Source of the DNA: Saxidomus purpurata
Lineage: Eukaryota > Mollusca > Bivalvia > Venerida > Veneridae
Direction of reading: 5' to 3'
Assembly: GCA_022818135.1 (NCBI GenBank)
Contig: JAFMSR010000005.1
Span: 34,048,872 to 34,112,871, forward strand
Length of the DNA stretch: 64,000 nt
Each line of letters begins with the position of its first letter. Position 1 is the stretch's first letter. This document shows, in pieces, positions 57,801 through 64,000 of this stretch. The notes under the pieces were generated by a model. That model saw nothing but the letters and a program-made list of their open reading frames with translations. It was not told the origin of the DNA and did not search any database. The position numbers and the translations under genes were made by a program.

Positions 57801-58995
57801 GATTTTTGATAGATTTGTGTCCCTTTGTAACTTTGATTTTTTTGTTAAAGATAGAATACTAACAAATGAATTGACTTGAAACTTAAAATGTATGTTTACT
57901 GTCACTATCTTCACCAATGTTTTTGATTTTTGACATATTTATGCCCTTTTTAACTTAGAATTTTGTCACAGTTTTTCCAGACTAAAATGGAAATACTCAA
58001 AATGGCTTTCTTTTGAAATGTCATAGAATAATTATGCAGCATGAAGCGGTCATGCTTTTATAATTCTATACATATCCATTTTGAAAAGTTACAATATTAT
58101 TCATGATCAAATATACAAGGTCATGTATTTCTTTGAAATTATCCCCCCCATCCTCCCTCCAGTTGGCTTGCAGAATCCAGAGTAAGGCTTTGAATGCAAT
58201 GTACATTTACAAAGGTCTTTGAACAAGTTTCATATCTTTGACCTTAATTCTTATAGACAATTACACAATACTCCTGTTCTTAGACAAAAACCCCATTTTA
58301 CCAACAAGCTTTCGAATAGTCGAGCGTGCTGTCATGTGACAGCTCTTGTTATGATTTGGGTTTAACGCACATTTCAGCAGAATGTCGGATATTTACAGGT
58401 GGGCAGTTTACTTAACTATCTTTTCTTGGAAGAACTCGCACTAAAACTCTTATCCTCTGTAAGAATTGCCACTTGAAAACTTCTGCCTTGTAATGAATTC
58501 CATGTCATTACTTAATATTAATTGCTTCATCAGTTTTTAAAGGTCTTAATATGCTTTTAAATCTTACGATATGCATTTACTATTTTTAGGTTTGACAGTA
58601 GATTTCAGTCTTTAGTTTACCAGTACATATGTTAGAAAAGACAGGTTGCTATTGAGTATTTTAGAACAGACTGGTTCGGGATACAGTCAGTCCAGTGCTA
58701 AGACACTGAATGACAACCACAATATGAATGAAGTCCGTTCAAGAGAAAAACTACATGCTTAAAACATAGATGAAACACATGTTGATAAAGACATACCCGA
58801 CTACACAAACCAGTTTAGCCATAACCAGCTAGTGGTCTTCAGTCTCCAGTTCTGTTCTGTTTAAGTGTTTCTGTAACTTGCTACTTACAGGGTGTAATTG
58901 ACGTGCAGCTAGGAGAATACGAGGTTGAGGTAACGTGTTATCCTCTCGGCGATAACCATGTAGGAACAGCGTACATAGCCGCAGCCAAAATGTAA
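45774..58995 (+). CDS. ENDOU: Poly(U)-specific endoribonuclease, XendoU/ENDOU family (gene span, 7 exons, complete)
   Basis: Seven exons join in frame by GT-AG introns into 295 residues, close to the length of Xenopus XendoU. The family cleaves RNA at uridines, Mn2+-dependent, leaving 2',3'-cyclic phosphate ends. Visible hallmarks: LTRLWEMDENKCYPG (residues ~28-42), FEHVFVGE with Glu169 and His170, GLHNWIQLYLQEKQ with His185, EKP with Lys235 as the likely catalytic Lys, FLGTSPEFE (241-249) and VGTAYIA near the end. The start is chosen because exon 1's split Gly codon fits exon 2 exactly and a stop-free Met precedes it. No signal peptide or somatomedin-B domain, so likely intracellular. Introns hold fold-back elements (intron 1), a hAT ORF (intron 3) and tandem-core repeats. 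Confidence 0.96.
46622..46694 (-). other. Degenerate tRNA-like sequence
   Basis: The reverse strand reads GCCTCGATAGCGCAGTGTTA with a D-arm-like box, a possible five-pair anticodon stem around TTGGCAC, and AGATCGAAACCTC resembling a T-arm. The acceptor ends pair only partly (CTCGA/TCGAG). Probably a decayed tRNA or SINE head. Confidence 0.3.
47227..48298. mobile_element. Inverted-repeat element with iterated GTCAACTCGTACC ends
   Basis: The left end (about 100 bases) and right end (48,199-48,298) are inverted copies. Each consists of about six imperfect 13-mers of the form GTCAACTCGTACC (variants GTCATCTCGTACC and GTCAACTTGTACC) spaced at 16-24 bases. The 0.87-kb interior has no protein-coding evidence. 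No unambiguous target duplication was seen. It sits within the fold-back complex of ENDOU intron 1. Confidence 0.82.
50040..50117. repeat. Perfect 37-bp inverted repeat with 4-base loop
   Basis: Bases 50,040-50,076 and 50,081-50,117 are exact reverse complements, separated only by CATT. The arms begin TTATAAAACTACTGTACTGG. Located 225 bases before ENDOU exon 2. Confidence 0.97.
50342..50442 (+). CDS. ENDOU: ENDOU exon 2
   Basis: Acceptor TTACCTCAG, donor GCAGA|GTATGT. It encodes FEPDDELSSILTRLWEMDEN and then KCYPGDDFQIDLQ, the N-terminal XendoU signature (LxxLWxxDxNRxxPGxDY). Confidence 0.95.
50443..51460 (+). other. ENDOU intron 2, first part, no feature recognised
   Basis: Intron sequence with no identified repeat boundary. 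A TTCGCCGGGT word (51,301-51,310) faces ACCCGGCGAA (51,330-51,339), a small local inverted pair. Confidence 0.4.
51462..52450 (+). repeat. AGCTCGACT-family dispersed repeat, copy 1
   Basis: Starts TTTTTAGCTCGACTTTTCTA and ends AAAAAAGTCGAGCACGCTGT plus ACAGCTCTTGTTT. GCTCGACTTTT and AAAAAGTCGAGC form terminal inverted repeats. A GC-rich CGGCGTCGGCGTCGGCG motif follows the left end. The core has about five diverged ~160-base units with GGTTAAGTTTTTCGTACCA and ATAACTCTGTCAA. A related copy lies at 57,445-58,350. Confidence 0.8.
52691..52786 (+). CDS. ENDOU: ENDOU exon 3
   Basis: Acceptor TCTTTTTCAG, donor AAAG|GTAAAA. It reads YVSFHRREDQSRYPLFQYLD and then EEKVFGRETFK, matching the PLFxxVDEExxxxxTF part of the family. 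Confidence 0.95.
53118..54236 (+). CDS. hAT-family transposase C-terminal half (ZNF862-like), intact ORF
   Basis: An unbroken 372-codon frame opens immediately after TTCATAG, a good splice-acceptor match, with SGGAADSIPYLLKFQEIVNA. It contains TRWLSFDGALKAI and ends in the hAT dimerisation region (YPDVANLAFRFSTAPVSSVE, CERGFSRHNLIKTKTRN, ENLMRIS). The N-terminal half with zinc finger and first catalytic part is missing. AATAAA signals follow at 54,417 and 54,421. Joined to ENDOU exon 3 it would be out of frame and hit TGA after nine codons, so it is not an alternative ENDOU exon in frame. Either a truncated recent insertion or the last exon of another transcript. Confidence 0.85.
   Translation, partial: AALGSGGAADSIPYLLKFQEIVNAFYKYFDNSPKNTNKLKAMQNMLELKKKLKLKQIFHTRWLSFDGALKAIISNYDCLLSVFMADKSPKAVGLLKNISCYKFLYTAHFLADVMQNLSNLSKSFQAQEIDFAAIYPLLEHTVSKISSLKENVNGDSISEFLSDVPQDLQSDFEYKGHIIRCSEKQVTDSASVCQSFCEKVVTNLQSRFDSSGDSEILSSLSSVFDPAIISRVHEHKDLINEHLDIISPFACSIGANNFKSQALELMEFMHCNANVMKLMNTTGDICQYIMKHKALYPDVANLAFRFSTAPVSSVECERGFSRHNLIKTKTRNCLGTGTVENLMRISLEKPGCTFDYQRAFQKWVSRKSRRIM
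54237..55025 (+). other. ENDOU intron 3, tail part
   Basis: Includes the 3' end of the hAT segment and a diverged repeat beginning CTTCCTGGAGAGGGGAGCAT near 54,640, with TGTCTGTCTGTCTGTCCCTC and AGTGAAGTGACTAAGAACC units. No gene. Confidence 0.45.
55026..55260 (+). CDS. ENDOU: ENDOU exon 4
   Basis: Acceptor TTTTCAG, donor GATAA|GTAGGT. It contains LLNNYEMKCGEAEVVTREEI, NAIMETDVMKECHKYL and CQVYNLWFMLTSRTKND, all family landmarks. Confidence 0.96.
55835..56035 (-). mobile_element. tRNA-Ser-like SINE, copy 1
   Basis: The reverse strand reads GTGGTTAGTGTCGCTGATTT, an anticodon loop TTTGAAA (TGA, Ser), a long variable arm, and ATAGGTTCGAACCCTGCTAC as T-arm/B-box. The body is shared with the 56.6 kb copy. 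In ENDOU intron 4. Confidence 0.7.
56274..56418 (+). CDS. ENDOU: ENDOU exon 5 (catalytic Glu-His and His)
   Basis: Acceptor GATTTCATAG, donor ACA|GTAAGT. It carries SSSFEHVFVGEYRNNEFIGL and HNWIQLYLQEKQGN. Glu169, His170 and His185 correspond to the XendoU active site. The loop between the two histidines is one residue shorter than in Xenopus. Confidence 0.97.
56600..56825 (-). mobile_element. tRNA-Ser-like SINE, copy 2
   Basis: The reverse strand head reads CCGTGCTTGAGTGGTTACAG, then a TTGAAAT anticodon region and CATGGGTTCAACCATG. The body parallels copy 1 (CAGAACTAGTTCTAGACTCC versus AGAACCAGTCCTCAG). In ENDOU intron 5, same orientation as copy 1. Confidence 0.68.
57212..57367 (+). CDS. 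ENDOU: ENDOU exon 6 (catalytic Lys region)
   Basis: Acceptor CATTTCAG, donor CAG|GTTTGA. It reads LLSLQFTYRDDEDGQMEKPA and then CSTFLGTSPEFEIAAYTICF. Lys235 of EKP is the candidate catalytic lysine and GTSPEFE is invariant in the family. Confidence 0.97.
57445..58350 (+). repeat. AGCTCGACT-family dispersed repeat, copy 2
   Basis: Starts TTTTTAGCTCGACTATTCGA and ends TTCGAATAGTCGAGCGTGCT plus ACAGCTCTTGTT, giving an inverted GCTCGACTATTCGAA pair at the ends. The core has about three diverged units with CTTGAATACTATCAAAGGTA and ATAACTCTGTTTTGATTTTT. In ENDOU intron 6. Confidence 0.82.
58891..58995 (+). CDS. ENDOU: ENDOU exon 7 (C-terminus, stop)
   Basis: Acceptor TACTTACAG, phase 0, to TAA. 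It encodes GVIDVQLGEYEVEVTCYPLG and then DNHVGTAYIAAAKM. The EYEVEV and GTAY motifs match the last strands of XendoU. Confidence 0.96.
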   Translation, partial: GVIDVQLGEYEVEVTCYPLGDNHVGTAYIAAAKM

Positions 58996-59596
58996 CCAGG
59001 GACCAGCTGTATCAACTATGCAATATTGTTATATCTCTAGTTCTAGGTTCTATTTAATTTTCACTACAATTTGTTACTACAGTAAAACTTTGTTACTACA
59101 GTAAAACTTTGTTAACTCGAGCATCGATAACTCGAGGACCCTGTTTAACTCAAATCTAGTCGGTCCCGGCCATATTTCCTGTATGCTTTAATACACATCA
59201 CCATGGATAACTAGAACATTAGTAACTGGATAACTCAAGGACCACCTGTGGTCCCGCCGGGTAATTTTCTTACTAATTTACCTACAGCAACTCCAAGTTA
59301 CTGATTAAATAAATTGGTTCACACCTTTGCTGACACATCTATCGTTTTGGCACATCACAAAGTTCTAATGTTAATTATCACGTAGTGTTTAATGCCGATC
59401 AATTGTCCGTTTAGTGGCTCAGTTGTATAAAATCTTATTCGTACATTTTAATTGCCACTTATTATGCTAAAAATAAATGCATAATATTTTATTACTTTCA
59501 TAAACAGTTTTAAACAGAATTTAAAAGTGTTTTTTTGATGACTGGAATAAATAACAGAATGAAACGGTTATGGCAGATGACATTTGTAAAGTGTTT
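58996..59596 (+). other. ENDOU 3' flank / possible 3' UTR
   Basis: Contains AATAAA at 59,308-59,313, about 310 bases after the stop, as the nearest poly(A) signal. TAACTCGAG-type repeat words occur at 59,110-59,240 with a duplicated CAGTAAAACTTTGTTA. No further coding. Confidence 0.4.
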
Positions 59597-60247
59597 TTAG
59601 CTCACCTGGCACAAAGTGCCAGAGTGAGCTATTAGGATCGCATTCCGTCCGGCGTCTGTCCGTCCACCATTTCCTTCAAACGACATCTCCTCTGAAACCA
59701 CTGGGCCAATGTTGATGAGACTTTGCAGGGATGTTCCTTGCATGAAGCTCTATCAAAGTTGTTCAAAGAATTCCATTCCATGCAGAACTCTGGTTGCTAT
59801 GGCAACAAATAGGAAAAACTTTAAAAATCTTCTTCTCTAAAACCACAAGGCCTAGAGCTTAGATATTTGGCATGTAGTATTGTCTAGTGGACTTCTACCA
59901 AGTTTGTTCAAATTAGGACCCCCGGGTCAAAATTGACCCCGCACCGGGGGTCACTTAGTTTTACATAGGCTTATATAGGGAAAACTTTAAAAATCTTTTT
60001 CTCTGAAACCACAAGGCCTAGAGCTAAGATATTTGGCATGTAGCATTGCCTAGTAGACCTCTTCAAAGTTTATTCAAATTATGCCCCTGTGGTCAAAATT
60101 GACCTTGCCCCGGGGGGGGGATCATTTGTTTTACAAAGGCGTATATAGGAAAACTTATTTGGTATATAACATTATCTAGTGATCTTCCACCAGGCAAGTG
60201 GACTTGTACCAAGGTGAGCGATATAGTGCCATCTTGGCCCTCTTGTT
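59597..60247 (-). repeat. GGCC-family dispersed repeat, reversed short copy
   Basis: TTTTTAGCTCACCTGGCACA at the left and AAGGTGAGCGATATAGTGCC, TTGGCCCTCTTGTTTTG at the right are the two family ends in reverse orientation. Only about two core units (AAGGCCTAGAGCTTAGATAT) remain. It provides the uninterrupted reference for the SINE-split copy at 38.5-39.1 kb. Confidence 0.82.
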
Positions 60248-61172
60248 TTGAAAATGTTACCAGTGCGGTACTGTGAAATAAACAGAAACATTTTTTTGAT
60301 TAAATGTATTCATCACAGTTCATTTTGTAATTCATTAATAAAACTGGTGCACATTTAAGATTAATGACTACATTTACTGGCCGTAACAGGTGGAGAAATC
60401 AATACACTACACATTTGTATTAAAAAGACCTATAATAGGAGATATTTTCCCTTGTAAAATCAGAAGCCCGAAATTCAGATAACACAAGACCTTTGATATG
60501 TCGAGCATTTTACTTGGGGGCTGTGCAACTTCAAAGTTATCAAAGTTTTACTGTAATTGTTAAAAAGATATATTTTGGGAAATGGGAAAATGTTACATAC
60601 ATTATGTTTGTCACTTTTTGTATAAGATCTTTTGTACCTTTTCTGTATCACAAGTTCATGAAATGATTCAAAGTGGGTCTGATTGTTTAATATAATGTGG
60701 CATACTCTATTTCACTTCAGTCAACCATTTGACGTTGTAACACCTGATTTTACCCAGGTTGTCATGTGAAGTCAAACAAAGGCCAGCCTGGCAAAATGGC
60801 GTATGCCACTTCAAAAATGTATTCACCACATAAATTATTTAAGTGGTTCTTTGATGTTTACAAAAGCTAAATTTTCATTAAGGGAAGGGTAAAACTCTGT
60901 AAAAAAGATTATTGGTCAGGAGTTGATTTATAGGTTGTATATTTTAAAAATGCTTTAGGCATGTAACATATCTTCCACATAGAGGTTGTACAAAAAAATT
61001 GTCACAAGGTGATAATGGTCATGAAAAGGGTACAAGTAAAGTTTTACATTCAAAGATTTAACTGTGGAAAGAGATTTGCTCAGTGGTTTGTTGTTATATT
61101 TTATACAAACATAGCCTTGTATATAGTCATGACTACATTAGAGTGAGCGTTTGATAATTTTACTGTTACAGT
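60248..61172. other. No gene recognised
   Basis: AT-rich sequence downstream of ENDOU. It could be part of a long 3' UTR, but no poly(A) site, exon or repeat boundary was decisive. Confidence 0.35.
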
Positions 61173-62621
61173 CTTTTTATACCCCCAAAACGAAGTTTAG
61201 GGGGGTATATAGGAGTCACCCGGTGGTTGGTCGGTCGGGCGGTCTGTTGCATTTTCCTTGTCCGGAGCATAACTTGAAAACTACTAGTTGGAATTCAATA
61301 CAACTTCATACAATGGTCAAGCACACTCAGAGGAAGTGCAGTGTACAAGAACTATAACTCCATCTTGACTAATTACAGAGTTATTGCCCTTTGTTACTTT
61401 TCCTTGTCCGGAGCATAACTTGAAAACTACTAGTTGGAATTCAATACAACTTCATACAATGATCAAGCACACTCAGAGGAAGTGCAGTGTACAAGAACTA
61501 TAACTCTATCTTGAGTATTTACTGAGTTATTGCCCTTTGTTAGTTTTCCTTGTCCGAAGCATAACTTGAAAACTACTAGTTGGAATTCAATACAACTTCA
61601 TACAATGGTCAAGCACATTGAGAGGAAGTGCAGTGCACAAGAACTATAACTCCATCTTGACTAATTACAGAGTTATTGCCCTTTGTTACTTTTCCTTGTC
61701 CGGAGCATAACTTGAAAACTGCTAGTTGGAATTCAATACAACTTCATACAATGATCAAGCACACTCAGAGGAAGTGCAGTGTACAAGAACTATAACTCCA
61801 TCTTGACTAATTACAGAGTTATTGCCCTTTGTTACTTTTCCTTGTCCGGAGCATAACTTGAAAACTACTAGTTGGAATTCAATACAACTTCATACAATGA
61901 TCAAGCACACTCAGAGGAAGTGCAGTGTACAAGAACTATAACTCTATCTTGAGTATTTACTGAGTTATTGCCCTTTGTTCCTTTTCCTTGTCCGAAGCAT
62001 AACTTGAAAACTGCTTGTTGGAATTCAATACAACTTCATACAATGATCAAGCACACTCAGAGGAAGTGCAGTGTACAAGAACTATAACTCTATCTTGAGT
62101 ATTTACTGAGTTATTGCACTTTGTTATTTTTCCTTGTCCGAAGCATAACTTGAAAACTACTAGTTGGAATTCAGTACAACCTCATACAATGGTCAAGTAC
62201 ATTTAGAGGAAGTGCAGTGCACAGGAACCATAACTCCATCTTGACTCGTTTCAGAGTTATTACCTTTTGTTACTTTTCCTTGTCCGGAGCATAACTTGAA
62301 AACTTCTGGTTGGAATTCAATACAACTTCATACAATGGTCAAGCACAGTGAGAGGAAGTGCAGTGCACAGGAACCATAACTCCATCTTGACTAATTACAG
62401 GGTTAATGCCCTTTGTTACTTTTCCCTGTCTGGAGCATTTTTCGAAAACTACAAGTTGGAATTCAATACAACTTCATACAATGGTCAAGCACAATGAGAG
62501 GAACTGCTAAGAACAATATCTCTTTTTAGTTTGTTTGCAAGGTATTATGTTACTACGAACTTCTTCAGTTTATAAAGCAATCCTTTTGGGGGTATTAATC
62601 ACATTTAGTGATAGCTCTAGT
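61173..62621. repeat. ATACCCCC-ended repeat with nine 146-bp tandem units
   Basis: Left end TTTTTATACCCCCAAAACGA with TTAGGGGGGTATATAGGAGT. Right end CTTTTGGGGGTATTAATCAC. Between 61,255 and about 62,540 the word TCCTTGTCCG (or close variants) recurs at 61,255, 61,401, 61,547, 61,693, 61,839, 61,985, 62,131, 62,277 and 62,423, a constant 146-base spacing. Units share GGAATTCAATACAACTTCAT and AGAGGAAGTGCAGTG. No ORF spans it convincingly. Confidence 0.93.
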
Positions 62622-64000
62622 TAGTTTATGTACATTCAGTTTCTTGCCTTTTTCTGCCTACCGGTATTTTTATCATAGCCTTTTGAGCTGTTTAAAGGCT
62701 TTGAACTTTTCATGTTAAGATATTGTGATAACTGTTACGAAAGTTTGATACTTAAGAGGGCATTATAAAACCATTTTTTAATGGTTAAAAACTTTTAATA
62801 ATAATGATAAGACAGATTGTGACCATCAGAAAAAGTGTATGCAGTCACAAATACCAGTATATTACTGAATGTAAAACTTCTACTCTTTGGCACTTTGTCC
62901 TAAAATGTGATGGTTAAAAAAATACATCAGTCATTTTGGGGTATATAATAGGGGCAAAAGACCTAACCAATCAGCATAGAAGTCACAATGAAAATGCATT
63001 AGAATGATGTTTAGTTATAGTAAGAAACGGGAAAGTGTTTTTGTAATTATTTTGCAAATACTAACTGTTTTGATTGCTAGTTTAACATTTACTTAGATTA
63101 TATTATATGAGTAGTAGGTGAATTTTGAAATTATTAGACGAGTTTTGCAGAAATATGCAACTTGGGGTTCTGCAAAACATTATATCAGTTGAGGTAATGA
63201 GTTTAATAATTTCAGTATTCAACGAACATAAAAAAAATTGCTGTTTATCATATGTTAGATTATTATTTCAAAATATAAAATGTTATTCTTTCTGTACCTT
63301 TTAAAGACAAGCTATTTTTATTAAGCCTGTAGCTTCTATCAAAACATAACATGATGTTAATTAATTAACTTATTACACTCCTAAAATGACAAACATGTGA
63401 TAATGTTGCTTTTAAGATAACTGGAGTATTGTGATATGCCTGTAAAGTTGAATTCATGTTTACTTTATTTCACATTGGTGCTTCTTGAGTTACTACCTCT
63501 TTGAATCTCATTTGTATTGTTTGTTGCCAGTAGTTTGTTTCTTTCACATTGTAAATAATAATGTACCGGTAATATATGCATTCATCTCAATACAGAATTA
63601 AATTTTATACTTTTTACATGACTGTCATCCTTTTGTTGGCAGATATCAGGTTCAGTCAGTAAACTTTCAAAAGCCACTCCTTAAAACAAATAATGGCACT
63701 GTCCAAATTGGAAGATTAACAAACCCATTTTAGAAAGTCGATAGGATTAAAGGTTGTTTATATTATCTTTCCTTTTTGATACTGACCAAATCATGTTTTT
63801 ATCATATACTAGGTTCTAAGTGTCTTTTCGTTTGCAATAATTTCTACTTAAACATAGTCAATTTGCTTTAATGCTCTAAGTCTTGATTTCTTTTTCATTA
63901 GATTTTTATATAGCAATAAAATACATGTTAACACATCTACATGTATGTCTCCTTTGAATAAAAGTCTATTGAATTCATATATGTATACATAGTTGTATGG
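62622..64000. other. No gene recognised
   Basis: AT-rich sequence. AATAAA signals at 63,915 and 63,957 on the plus strand could serve a long transcript from the left, but this is not established. Confidence 0.35.

Noticed and set aside
61255..62540. CRISPR-like array (regular repeats)
   Set aside because: Units are contiguous with no unique spacers, in an animal genome; simple tandem repeat.

Overview
This is a gene-poor, repeat-rich animal nuclear window. AT-rich introns, GT-AG splice junctions, degenerate non-LTR retrotransposons, tRNA-derived SINEs and short inverted-repeat elements are all visible. The dispersed repeats are of a kind I associate with heterodont bivalve molluscs: copies beginning ACAAGAGGGCCATGATGGCC, copies beginning TTTAGCTCGACT, and tandem TGACCTTGACC runs. 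A bivalve (clam-like) genome is therefore the best guess, but it is an inference.

Two host genes can be read exon by exon. (1) On the minus strand, from about 29 kb down past the left edge, lies a YTHDC1 orthologue (nuclear m6A reader). Thirteen coding exons join in frame across GT-AG introns. They encode the N-terminal acidic/basic region, a complete YTH domain with both cage tryptophans, and part of the Arg-rich tail. The start codon and the last exon(s) are not resolved. A 14.9-kb intron (655-15545) separates the last two visible exons and is filled with repeats. (2) On the plus strand, 45,774-58,995, is a complete seven-exon gene for a 295-residue XendoU/ENDOU-family poly(U)-specific endoribonuclease, with the catalytic Glu-His, His and Lys regions present and no signal peptide. 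Intron 3 of this gene contains an intact 372-codon C-terminal half of a hAT-type transposase, preceded by a splice-acceptor-like sequence.

The rest is mobile or repeated DNA. 0.8-7 kb: nested copies of the GGCC family and a 1.9-kb TACTGTATGG minisatellite. 7-15 kb: non-autonomous inverted-repeat elements nested in other repeats. 21-22.5 kb and 25.5-26.5 kb: tandem intronic repeats. 30.4-34.5 kb: two abutting, broken non-LTR retrotransposons. 34.5-36.8 kb: the C-terminal end of another reverse-transcriptase ORF (minus strand) with three ~0.8-kb 3' tandem units and expanded (CA)n. 38-45 kb: SINEs and MITEs, some with clear target duplications. 45.9-50.1 kb: nested fold-backs in ENDOU intron 1, including a 1.07-kb element whose terminal repeats are built from a 13-bp motif. 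51-62 kb: more tandem-core repeats, ending in an array of nine 146-bp units.

The two genes are divergently transcribed and both are RNA-related, but nothing in the sequence shows that they are co-regulated. I did not find a clearly new multi-gene system. The most unusual items are the 13-mer-iterated inverted-repeat element, the 37-bp perfect hairpin near 50 kb, the possibly exonised hAT ORF, and the nuclear-receptor-like half-sites spread by the repeats.
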